Assembly: GCF_019207025.1 (NCBI RefSeq)
Contig: NZ_JAEEGC010000004.1
Location: 1 to 64,000, forward strand
Direction: 5' to 3'
Source: Clostridium thailandense
Lineage (GTDB): Bacteria > Bacillota > Clostridia > Clostridiales > Clostridiaceae
Length of the DNA stretch: 64,000 nt
Positions within the stretch are counted from its first letter, which is position 1, and every line of letters starts with the position of its first letter. Below are positions 52,201 to 60,450 of the stretch, piece after piece. A program made the position numbers and the translations under genes. The notes beneath the pieces are model-generated. The model was not told the DNA's origin and searched no databases. It saw only the letters and a list, made by a program, of their open reading frames with translations.

Positions 52201-52782
52201 ATGTCAAAAGTTGTTATTTTCAACGGTAGTCCAAGAAAAAGTGGGTATACTACAAAATTGTTAGAACAAGTGGCAAAAGGAGCGAAATCTAAAGGTGCTG
52301 AAATAATTGAATTTGATTTGAATGATTCTAGAATTCGTGGTTGTCAAGGATGTTTCTATTGCCGTACACATGATGGTTGTGCGGTTAAAGATTATTTGCA
52401 GCCAATGTATGAGGCTATTACCGAAGCAGATGCTATTGTATTTGGTTCTCCAAATTATGGTTATCAAATTACAGGTCAAGCAAAAATTTGGTTAGATCGT
52501 ACATTTCCAATGGTTGGGGAAAATTTTATGCCGAGACATCCCGGCAAAAAGGTAGTATCGATATTTGTTCAAGGTAGCCCAAATCCTGAAATGGGCGCAG
52601 AGGGAATTAAAGCTGTTAATAATATTTTTGCAAGATATGGTTGGGAATTAGAAGATAGTATTCTTTGCTGTGGGACTACTGATTTTCATTCAGAAAAGCT
52701 TGAGAGGTTTAATTCTAATATAGAACAGTTTGAGGAGTTATCTTTGAGAGCACTTAAGGATGGGGAAAATCTAGTTAGATAA
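52201..52782 (+). CDS. Iron-sulfur flavoprotein / NADPH-dependent FMN reductase family
   Basis: 193 aa flavodoxin-fold protein. FNGSPRKSGYTTKLLEQVAK (7-26) is the FMN-binding loop; GCQGCFYCRTHDGC has the compact cysteine motif of iron-sulfur flavoproteins; FGSPNYGYQITGQAKIWLDR is the family's second hallmark. Likely reduces quinones, flavins or nitro compounds. AAAGGAGAG precedes the ATG. It follows the SnoaL-like gene by 137 bases in the same direction. Confidence 0.88.
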   Translation: MSKVVIFNGSPRKSGYTTKLLEQVAKGAKSKGAEIIEFDLNDSRIRGCQGCFYCRTHDGCAVKDYLQPMYEAITEADAIVFGSPNYGYQITGQAKIWLDRTFPMVGENFMPRHPGKKVVSIFVQGSPNPEMGAEGIKAVNNIFARYGWELEDSILCCGTTDFHSEKLERFNSNIEQFEELSLRALKDGENLVR

Positions 52783-52871
52783 ATTTCTAACATGCCACTA
52801 CTTAAAGTTAAACTTACACCAAGAAAAACTGAACTTGTAAGCATGCATTATAAATAAATCTAATGCAGTTT

Positions 52872-52917
52872 AAAAAGATGGGTACAAGAATTAAAAAATT
52901 CTTGTACCCATCTTTTT
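52872..52917 (+). terminator. Rho-independent terminator
   Basis: AAAAAGATGGGTACAAGAAT pairs with ATTCTTGTACCCATCTTTTT around TAAAAA. The core is shared with 44585-44627. Confidence 0.85.
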
Positions 52918-53246
52918 GTTTGAGTTATCTTCAAAAATCCTACGACAAAATGGAAATTATATCTGTGAAAAAATTAAAGAAAAAAATAGTTTAATTTGTA
53001 ATTATATACCAGCATGTAGCTTTAAATAGGTGAATTATTACGAAATGGAATAAAATCGAAATTTAATATCACAAATTGTATAATCATAAAAGAATTTGCT
53101 TTAAAAATCGTGTCCGAATTCCAGTAAAAAATGTGCCCTGTATAAATAGAGAGGTTTTTAAAAACAATTGGTATAAAATATTTCTTTCTAAAAAAATAAA
53201 TAAAGAAGGAAAGATAGACAAAATTAAAGTGCAAAGGAGTAAAAAA

Positions 53247-53873
53247 ATGAAAATTAAAGTTTTAACTGAAACAGAAAAGGATCAAATATTGAACTGGATC
53301 AAAAGTAAAAAGTTTTATAATCTGGATAACTTAATATTAGCTTTTAAGGAATTTATCAGAGATCTGTACAGAAAATACATTAAGGACGAGTACAGATTAT
53401 TAATGGAGGATTTTATATCCGAATGTAATTTAATGATTCTAAGTTGCGCGAGAAGATTTAAAGGGCGCACCTTTGGCGAGTTAGTTAACTTTATTACAGA
53501 AACAGTAAGCAAAAGAGTAATTAGAATTAGTAAAAAGCATAGAAAGCTCTGTAAAGAAGATATTCTTGAAGATTTTGAAGATAACTTAGCTTATAAGAAT
53601 TACCTTTTTCTTGTAGATTTTGAAGAGCAGCTGCTGAGTACCATGACTCTGGAAAGCAATTGTGATAGGTACTTATGTGGAAAAATATCTGAATATGAAA
53701 TAGAGCTATTGAAGGAATTTATCTATGGCAGAGATTTAAAAGCTTTTGCTGAGCGTAGAGGAGTTAAGTACGAAAGTGTTAAGAGAGCACTAATAAGGGC
53801 TAAAGAAAAAGTTAAGAAGATAATGGAAGCTTTACATATTAACAGTGCTTATGATGATTATGTTTTACCTTAA
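53247..53873 (+). CDS. Sigma-70-like protein (phage/mobile-element type)
   Basis: 208 aa. Segments DFISECNLMILSCARRFKGR and FGELVNFITETVSKRVIRIS look like sigma region 2, and AFAERRGVKYESVKRALIRA like the region 4 helix-turn-helix. It is small and diverged, as in phage or mobile-element transcription factors. ATG 53247 is chosen because AAAGGAG (53233-53239) precedes it; the upstream extension from 53076 lacks protein-like content. It opens the replication-like module. Confidence 0.7.
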   Translation: MKIKVLTETEKDQILNWIKSKKFYNLDNLILAFKEFIRDLYRKYIKDEYRLLMEDFISECNLMILSCARRFKGRTFGELVNFITETVSKRVIRISKKHRKLCKEDILEDFEDNLAYKNYLFLVDFEEQLLSTMTLESNCDRYLCGKISEYEIELLKEFIYGRDLKAFAERRGVKYESVKRALIRAKEKVKKIMEALHINSAYDDYVLP

Positions 53874-53885
53874 TTTATAGATAAA

Positions 53886-54126
53886 CACGGCCGAAAGTAG
53901 ACTCACACTCCGGTATATGTTTCCAAGCTTCAGCACTATAAAAAATTTTTATCAATCTAAAGCTTAGTATTTTGAAAATCTAAGAACATCTGATAAACTC
54001 GTACCTCAAACATATCAGAAGTCCTAAGATTTTCTAAAATACTTCGCTAACATTGATTAAAAAGTTTTTATATGTGCCTTCAGCTTTGGAAGCATATACC
54101 TGCGTATAAGTCAACTTTCTGGTGTG
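53886..54126. repeat. Fold-back element upstream of sigma-like gene
   Basis: GCCGAAAGTAGACTCACACT (left) pairs with the inverse near 54103-54120 (ATAAGTCAACTTTCTGG); inner arms TTTTTATCAATCTAAAGCTT and the inverse near 54040-54066 match those of the elements at 1 and 25747. Terminal GGGGCTGTCGCAC is eroded on both sides. It ends where the next gene's frame begins. Confidence 0.7.
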
Positions 54127-54153
54127 AATATCTATGTAAGGGAGGGGATTGAA

Positions 54154-54744
54154 ATTAATGGTGATGAAATAATTGGGTTGCTTCTTAAGGCAAAAGAAGG
54201 GGATAGGACTGCTATGGAAGAGGTAATAAAGAGGTATACGCCTTTTGTTATTAAAACTGCCAGGAGTATATATGTAAAAGGCCAAGAGGTGGAAGATCTT
54301 ATTCAGATAGGACAAGCATCAATAATCAAGGCTGTAAACATGTATGACACAGAAAGAGAAAATGCTTTTACTACCTATGTATTCAATACAATAAGGAGAA
54401 CTTTGTATTTACTTATAAGGAGCAGTGTAAAAGATGCAAAATGCTGCAGTCTAAATACTTCTAATAATGAGGGCTGCGAGCTTATAGATGTTTTAGCAGG
54501 GGATGAAGATATTGAAGAAGAGATGATTAAAAAAGAAGAAAAGGCTATGCTTGCTAAAGCCTTAAGAAAACTTAATGAACAGGAAAAAGAGATTATCTAC
54601 TGGTTTTATTTTGAAAAGAGAAGTCTAAGAGAGTATGCAAGTTTAAAGGGGATATATTATAAGACAGCTGGAGATAGAAAGAAAAAAGCACTTAGGAAGC
54701 TTAAAAAATGTTTAGAGGGGATGGATTTTAATGGCAATATATAG
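54154..54744 (+). CDS. Sigma-70 family RNA polymerase sigma factor
   Basis: About 196 aa. IIGLLLKAKEGDRTAMEEVI and VEDLIQIGQASIIKAVNMYD are region 2 of sigma-70 (core binding and -10 recognition), and REYASLKGIYYKTAGDRKKK is the region 4 helix-turn-helix. The start is unusual: no ATG fits. GGAGGGG (54141-54147) points to ATT 54154 (7-8 bases away); GTG 54124 lies upstream of the ribosome site inside the fold-back element, and TTG 54178 is too far. The gene overlaps the DnaD-like gene by 14 bases. Probably a phage-derived sigma factor. Confidence 0.82.
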   Translation: MNGDEIIGLLLKAKEGDRTAMEEVIKRYTPFVIKTARSIYVKGQEVEDLIQIGQASIIKAVNMYDTERENAFTTYVFNTIRRTLYLLIRSSVKDAKCCSLNTSNNEGCELIDVLAGDEDIEEEMIKKEEKAMLAKALRKLNEQEKEIIYWFYFEKRSLREYASLKGIYYKTAGDRKKKALRKLKKCLEGMDFNGNI

Positions 54745-55618
54745 ACAACTTCAAACAAATCTTTGGCAGGATGAATTTATACTGGAACTTGAAGCACTTG
54801 AAAAGTATGTGTATACATATTTGATGACAAACCCAAGAACCACTCAATGTGGTATATACAGATTAGTAAAGAAGCTTATGGAGTTAGAACTTGGATTAGA
54901 ATGGGAAACCATATATAAAATATTAAAAAAGCTTATGGATAACAACAAAATTGCTTATTGTGAAGAAACTGGTGAAATAATGCTAATAAACTGGAGCAAA
55001 TATAATTTTATAAACAGCAGAAATACAATTCTATGTATCAATAAAGAACTAAAGGAAGTTAAAAATAAAGAATTTATAGGCAGACTATATACAATATGTT
55101 TGGAAAGAAACTATCCTGTAAAAGACATTTTTAATGGAGTTGTAGTTGATGGTTTAAAAATTGAAAATAAAGAGGAGGAGGATTTTTTAGAAGCTGAAGG
55201 TGAAGAAGTGGATTCTTTAAAAGCAGATAAAGAGGGCCTTTCAAGCCCTTTTGAAGCCCCTTATAAGGCCCTAGGGGAAGAAGAAATAAAAGAAGAATAT
55301 ATAAATAAATCTTATAATAAACAAAAAGTAACGAATAAAAGTATAAGCAGAATTCTTTTAGAGTTTAGCAAAAATATTAAGAAAGCCTCTAAAGATGAAA
55401 TAGAAAAATTTATTGAATGGAGAAAGACTTTCGAAGAGGAATTTATAATAAAAGCTATTAAACAAGCAGTTAAGTATAAAGCAAAGCATATTGGATACAT
55501 TGAAAGCATTATAAAAAATTGGGCAGCAGAGGGCATTACCACAATGAAGGAGCTTATGAAAAAATTTAAAAGAAATAAGCCTAGAGTCAATTCTGAAGCC
55601 TATAGATATCTGGATTAG
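54731..55618 (+). CDS. Phage-type replication protein with DnaD-like C-terminal domain
   Basis: 295 aa. The N-terminal ~110 residues form a winged-helix replisome organiser-like domain (LEALEKYVYTYLMTNPRTTQ and IYKILKKLMDNNKIAYCEET). A variable acidic linker follows (about 150-205). The C-terminal ~80 residues (FIIKAIKQAVKYKAKHIGYI then ESIIKNWAAEGI) match the DnaD/DnaB_2 domain that binds DNA. It sits between the sigma factor and the helicase, a common phage replication arrangement. Confidence 0.82.
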   Translation: MAIYRQLQTNLWQDEFILELEALEKYVYTYLMTNPRTTQCGIYRLVKKLMELELGLEWETIYKILKKLMDNNKIAYCEETGEIMLINWSKYNFINSRNTILCINKELKEVKNKEFIGRLYTICLERNYPVKDIFNGVVVDGLKIENKEEEDFLEAEGEEVDSLKADKEGLSSPFEAPYKALGEEEIKEEYINKSYNKQKVTNKSISRILLEFSKNIKKASKDEIEKFIEWRKTFEEEFIIKAIKQAVKYKAKHIGYIESIIKNWAAEGITTMKELMKKFKRNKPRVNSEAYRYLD

Positions 55619-55629
55619 GGGGTGGCATT

Positions 55630-56919
55630 TTGAATATAGAAAAAATGTACAATCTTGACGCGGAAAAAAATGTGCTGGCATCTATATTTATGTATAATGA
55701 CAGCTTATGTGAAGTGATGGATCTGATAAAAGCTAAGGATTTTTATAGCTCAAAGAATAAAATAATATATAAAAATTTAATGGAAATGCACGACAAAAGG
55801 ATACCTATTGATATCGTGACTTTTTGTGATAGAATGGGCGAAGCTTTAAAGGAAATAGGCGGAGTAAGCTATATAACTGAGATTATAAATTCTAGTGTTA
55901 CAGCCACAAATATAAAGAGATATGGACAGATCGTAAAGGAAAAATCAAACTACAGAGAGCTTATGAAAATTCTTGAAAGTTCTCTGGATAAACTCAAAAA
56001 AGCTGAAGATTCCACGGAAGATATAATAGATTACGCTCAGAATTCCCTTATGAAACTAGATGCATCAGAAACAAAAGACACTGGAGAAATGCTGCCTATT
56101 ATGGACAAATATATGGACACTCTGCAGGCCAGATATGAAAAAGGTGGAGCTATCCAGGGTATAAAAACAGGTTACAAAATTTTAGATAAAACCCTTGGAG
56201 GACTGCAAAAGGAGGAGCTAGTAATACTGGCAGGAAGACCTTCTATGGGAAAGACTGCTACAGTTCTTAATATAATTTTAAATTCTGTTTTTAAAGAAGA
56301 GGCAAAAGTGGCATTCTTTAATTTAGAGATGGGACCAGTACAAGTTATAGATAGGGTACTAGCCATATATACGGGAATTTTCATGGATAAAATAAAAAAT
56401 GCAGAGTTAACGGACAGGCAGTGGTGTGCGGTAACAAAAGCTGCATCAGTTTTTGCAGGTTCCAATATGAAAATCTATAATAAAATTTTTAAATTAAGTC
56501 TTATAAAAAGTGAGTGCAGAAAGCTGAAGATAAAAAGAGGACTGGACATAGTTGTAATAGACCATCTCCAGCTTATTGAAGGTGTGAAGGCTGCGGAAAA
56601 TAGAAATGTTGAGATTGCTAAAATTACAAGAGAACTGAAGCTTATGGCAAAGGAACTTGAGGTAACGGTAATTTTGGTTTCTCAGCTTTCTAGGGCACCG
56701 GAGGCCAGGAGCGATCATAGGCCTATACTTTCTGATTTGAGGGAGTCAGGGAGTATAGAGCAAGATGCCGACGTCGTTATGCTCTTGTATCGGGATGAGT
56801 ATTATGATAGGGATTCTGAGGAGAAGGGGATTATTGAGTGTATTGTGGGGAAGAACAGGAATGGAGAGACAGGAGTGGTGAGGTTTAGGTGGGTGCCGGA
56901 GGTGCAGAGGATTTGGTAG
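55630..56919 (+). CDS. DnaB-like replicative DNA helicase
   Basis: 429 aa, close to the bacterial DnaB length (~440). Residues 1-110 are the N-terminal domain (NLDAEKNVLASIFMYNDSLC). The RecA-like core has Walker A AGRPSMGKTA, Walker B IVVIDHLQLIE and DnaB motif 4 (ILVSQLSRAPEARSDHRPIL then DLRESGSIEQDADVVMLLYR). It unwinds DNA 5' to 3' as a hexamer. TTG start with GGGGGTGG upstream, 11 bases after the DnaD-like gene. The divergence and context suggest a phage or plasmid helicase, not the housekeeping one. Codon use turns G-rich toward the end. Confidence 0.92.
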   Translation: MNIEKMYNLDAEKNVLASIFMYNDSLCEVMDLIKAKDFYSSKNKIIYKNLMEMHDKRIPIDIVTFCDRMGEALKEIGGVSYITEIINSSVTATNIKRYGQIVKEKSNYRELMKILESSLDKLKKAEDSTEDIIDYAQNSLMKLDASETKDTGEMLPIMDKYMDTLQARYEKGGAIQGIKTGYKILDKTLGGLQKEELVILAGRPSMGKTATVLNIILNSVFKEEAKVAFFNLEMGPVQVIDRVLAIYTGIFMDKIKNAELTDRQWCAVTKAASVFAGSNMKIYNKIFKLSLIKSECRKLKIKRGLDIVVIDHLQLIEGVKAAENRNVEIAKITRELKLMAKELEVTVILVSQLSRAPEARSDHRPILSDLRESGSIEQDADVVMLLYRDEYYDRDSEEKGIIECIVGKNRNGETGVVRFRWVPEVQRIW

Positions 56920-56928
56920 GCATTGAAC

Positions 56929-57013
56929 ACTTAGCGAAACCGAGCGTCAGCGAAGGTTGAGCTTAGTGTGAAAGTCCGCATTACGTAGTGTAGCGGAGTA
57001 ATGTGTTCCTTAA
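56929..57013. repeat. G+C-rich double hairpin
   Basis: Directly after the helicase gene, CACTTAGC pairs with GCTTAGTG (one mismatch) around AAACCGAGCGTCAGCGAAGG, and CATTAC pairs with GTAATG a few bases on; the whole is framed by GAACAC and GTGTTC. It is much richer in G+C than its surroundings. It may be a terminator, an attachment or replication-linked site, or another dispersed repeat. Confidence 0.5.
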
Positions 57014-57238
57014 TTTAAGTAAACATTGGAATTTTATCATTTTAGGTACTTATATGGATTAAAATGTAATATTATGTTATGATTATAATGGAAAAGTAGG
57101 GAGATTATAACTGACAAAGTAGATTTATATAACATGGTGGCATAGGTTGATAGGTAAAGAGCCAAGCTTGTGAAATATAAATTTTTCATTAAACTCATAG
57201 AAAAAGCACAATATATCTCACTGAAAGGATGATCAAAA
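57014..57238. other. Intergenic region downstream of helicase
   Basis: A+T-rich spacer with a probable promoter near 57060-57090 for the LRR gene. No further gene seen. Confidence 0.3.
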
Positions 57239-58203
57239 ATGATTTCATTACAAGAAGAACCTGTAGGTGAAACCTATAAAAAGTTAATTGAATATGCAGC
57301 AAGACAGAGTTTGCAGTTTGTACTTGCAGTTGATTTAAATTATCTTGAGGTTGAAGAAAGTTGTTCTAAAGCTTTAGCTCAGCTAGAGCCTTATTTAATT
57401 AAAAAAATCAAGCATAATAGCTGGCCTGGAACTAGGAGTTGTGGAGGCTGTTCAATGATATACTATTTTCAATGTAACAGCCACACAGTTTCCATATTGC
57501 AAAACACAGTTAATTCCCTTTATGCATGGCTCCATCCAAAGTTGCCAATGGATTTAAGCTTTATAGATGAAAAAAATCATGAATGGTTTGTTAGTACTGC
57601 TCATGAAGAAATGTCTTGGTTTGATGTATGTGATGAGGAAAAGCAGAATATTTTAGACTATGTTCCTAACTTACAGCTAAAAGAAAATAAAAGTAAAACT
57701 TTAGAGCAGTTGCTTGAGGATAAAGAAGCAAAGTTTTTAAATTTTGATAATATGAATTTATATAAGCTGGCAGAAGAAATTGTTAACTTTAAAAATTTAC
57801 GGATGCTTTCTGTGGAAGATGATACTATAAATGAAATTCCAGAATTATATCAGTTATACCTAAAGATATAGGTAAGCTTAAGAATTTAACAGTGTTAGTA
57901 TTAAGCAACAATAAAATAACTGCTTTACCTGATGAGATATGTGATTTAAGTAATCTTTGGATTATGTTTGTGGCCTTTAATGATATAGAGGAAATTCCTG
58001 AGGAGATTGGTAAGTTGACTAACTTGTGGTATATGGGGATTCATAATAATAAAATTAAGGAGTTGCCGGAGAGTATTAGGGATATGGGGGAATTAAAGTA
58101 TATTTCTATGGTTAATAACGAGTTTGGGGATGTGGAGAGTGAAATTTCTAAGTTTGAGAATATGAAATGTGTTAGGGTTGATGCGAGATTTGAAAGTTGT
58201 TAA
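57239..58203 (+). pseudogene. Leucine-rich-repeat protein gene split by a frameshift
   Basis: The first frame (57239-57871) gives 210 aa with an unassigned N-terminal domain (SWPGTRSCGGCSMIYYFQC) and the first LRR-like stretch (NLRMLSVEDDTINEIPELY). It then ends, but one frame over, from about 57850, the sequence continues as IPKDIGKLKNLTVLVLSNNK, then ITALPDEICDLSNLWIMFVA, then NDIEEIPEEIGKLTNLWYMG: four more bacterial LRRs to 58203. So one gene of ~320 codons is broken near 57850. A sequencing error or programmed frameshift cannot be excluded. Confidence 0.8.
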
Positions 58204-58286
58204 AGGGGGAAATTAATAGAAGAACGGTTATGAAATAGACAGTATATGTAAAATGTAATAAGTAATTTGAGAAAGAAGGGAAAAAA

Positions 58287-59834
58287 TTGTGTAAAAGTAC
58301 TGATGTACCGGGATCTATAGCAGGTTATTATTATCAAATATTACTGGCATGTAGAGAATTAACTAGTGATACACCTGATTTAGAAGCAGTAGGGGTAGAA
58401 GCAGAAGCTGATGTAAGAGTCATAAAGAGCGGTACAAAAAAATCAATAGAAGCAAAATTTCATAAAAAGAATATGGCACGATATGATGGTGAAATAATAA
58501 AAACTATATATAATTTTTATAGAAATTCACATGATGATGAAGCACTAGAATTTAGTACAAATGTTGCTCCTACAAAAGATCACAAAGATTTTTTTGATAA
58601 TTGGAATAATAAATCGTTAACAGAAGAAGAAATGAATATGTATATTCTAAAGTGTTTATTTAAGCATTGCTGTTTTAACGTCAACAATTATAAAAAAAAT
58701 TATAGTGAGTATAAGTCTTCTATTATTAAAAAAGATGGTAAAGAAGAAAAAGAGCCATACTATATGGATAGACTTCAATCTGAGATATTTAATGTAAAAA
58801 TTGATGATAGTGAATTAGATAAGTATTCTTTAGTAAACAGTATGACATTAGATAAAGAATTTAGTAAGAAATTATCGTTCGCTTTTTATGATACCAAAAA
58901 GCTTGATACTATAAAAAAGCTTAAAGAAGATATAAATAGAAATTTGAAAAAAATTTGTAAGCGCAATAAAAGATCAATTACTGAAAATGATTATGATAAA
59001 ATAAGAGATTTAATGATTGATAAATTCTTTATGATAATTACTTACAATACAGAGTTGCCAAGTGATCATACATTTAATGAACTAAAAAAATTTTCTAAAG
59101 ATGACTTAGAGGATTGTATAAAAAATTATAATGTACAAAAAGCAGCTTGGTTAAACAATGAAAAAATTAATAATTTAATTAGAGCATTAGAAAATGAAGA
59201 AAAAAATTTTATTGATAGTGTAGAAATGACACAAGATTCTGCAAGAGTCCAAGAATTAATTAATAGACGTAGTGAAATTCAACAATTATTTTTAAATAAG
59301 ATTATAGATGTTGATAGATACAATAAATTTATTTTTATATATACACTTAAGGACTTTGATTCATTTGAGGTTATTTTAAAATTAATCAATCAATTGACAA
59401 TTTTATCAGTTTATAAAAACATAAATATAGACGATATATCATTTTTTATAGATAATAATAAATCTTTAGATAATGTATTCATAAAAGATTTATTAAATTA
59501 TTCATTTAAAGCATGCCCTCCATCTTATAGAAATTTTAGAGCTATAATACAAGTGTTTTATGATAGCACAAATCAAAAATATTCAATTGATCCAAATCAA
59601 ATTGTTATATTTCAAGCTGATTTTGGTTCTAACGAGAACCCATGTAAAAAAAAAGAAGATAGCTTAAATTGTGTATTAGATATAGCAGCAACAGATGAAA
59701 ACTTAGAAAAAGAAATTGCATTATATAAAAGTATTAATTATAGATGTAGTGCTTGTATATACTTAACTGACAAAGATGAAGATACTTTAGATAATATACA
59801 TAGTTTTCTATGTTGTAGGGGGTGTAAAAAATAG
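58287..59834 (+). CDS. ABC-3C system effector: Cap4/DUF4297-like PD-(D/E)XK nuclease candidate
   Basis: 515 aa. The N-terminus PGSIAGYYYQILLAC resembles the start of Cap4/DUF4297 dsDNA endonuclease domains, and Asp42 (VEAEADVRVI) with Glu55-Ala-Lys57 (SIEAKFH) forms a PD-(D/E)XK site. The middle (about 130-400) is helical. The C-terminal part carries two Cys clusters, CSAC and CCRGC, that could bind zinc. TTG start with AGAAGGGA upstream. First gene of a tight three-gene operon ending in an SMC-like ATPase, as in ABC-ATPase three-component (ABC-3C) conflict systems, where this gene is the effector. Family assignment is by motif, not by search. Confidence 0.7.
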   Translation: MCKSTDVPGSIAGYYYQILLACRELTSDTPDLEAVGVEAEADVRVIKSGTKKSIEAKFHKKNMARYDGEIIKTIYNFYRNSHDDEALEFSTNVAPTKDHKDFFDNWNNKSLTEEEMNMYILKCLFKHCCFNVNNYKKNYSEYKSSIIKKDGKEEKEPYYMDRLQSEIFNVKIDDSELDKYSLVNSMTLDKEFSKKLSFAFYDTKKLDTIKKLKEDINRNLKKICKRNKRSITENDYDKIRDLMIDKFFMIITYNTELPSDHTFNELKKFSKDDLEDCIKNYNVQKAAWLNNEKINNLIRALENEEKNFIDSVEMTQDSARVQELINRRSEIQQLFLNKIIDVDRYNKFIFIYTLKDFDSFEVILKLINQLTILSVYKNINIDDISFFIDNNKSLDNVFIKDLLNYSFKACPPSYRNFRAIIQVFYDSTNQKYSIDPNQIVIFQADFGSNENPCKKKEDSLNCVLDIAATDENLEKEIALYKSINYRCSACIYLTDKDEDTLDNIHSFLCCRGCKK

Positions 59835-59839
59835 AATAT

Positions 59840-60448
59840 TTGATTAATGATTTGAGACAAAAGAATTATATCATCAATGAATTAGAAATCGAAAATAAGG
59901 ATTTATATCTAATAACAATCAGTGATAAGATTGTTATTCTAAAATTATTTAAAGATGATGAGAACATAGATAGCATAGTAGAGGATGCTTCTATTTTATC
60001 TGGTAAATTAAATAGTGACGATTTTATAAAGTTATATACTATTAGTTCGGATAAAGATAATGAAAAGAAGATATTAGATTTAAGAGCTATATTGTGGGAT
60101 GTTTATATAATAGGAGTTCATTGGTTAACTGATAATAAAGATAAATTTAAAAAAGAGGATGTAAGCAGAATTGAAAGAAATCGCCTAATTGCTAGAAAAA
60201 TAATATTAGAAGACTGTAACTTAAAGAAAATTAGCATGAAAATACAAGAAATTTTAGAACCTACAAAAAAATTAAAATCAATAATTATTAATAATAAAGG
60301 AATTAATGAAGAAGATTTATTTAAAGAACTTACAACTTCTGATGATGGCAAATATTTAAAAAATACTGAACTAAAATCATTTGAGGATATGAATAAGTAT
60401 TTAAATAAGATAATAAAAGAAGTAAAAAACAATGATAAGGAGGTGTAG
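59840..60448 (+). CDS. ABC-3C system middle component candidate
   Basis: 202 aa, mainly alpha-helical. I recognise no catalytic motif. VSRIERNRLIARKIILEDC resembles the conserved Arg-rich segment of ABC-3C middle components. Starts: TTG 59840 fits the frame; ATA 59831, 7 bases after GGGGGTG, would start MEYLINDLRQKNY by analogy and overlap the effector stop. It ends 2 bases before the ATPase gene. Placement between effector and ATPase supports the role of adaptor between the two. Confidence 0.65.
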   Translation: MINDLRQKNYIINELEIENKDLYLITISDKIVILKLFKDDENIDSIVEDASILSGKLNSDDFIKLYTISSDKDNEKKILDLRAILWDVYIIGVHWLTDNKDKFKKEDVSRIERNRLIARKIILEDCNLKKISMKIQEILEPTKKLKSIIINNKGINEEDLFKELTTSDDGKYLKNTELKSFEDMNKYLNKIIKEVKNNDKEV

Positions 60449-60450
60449 TA

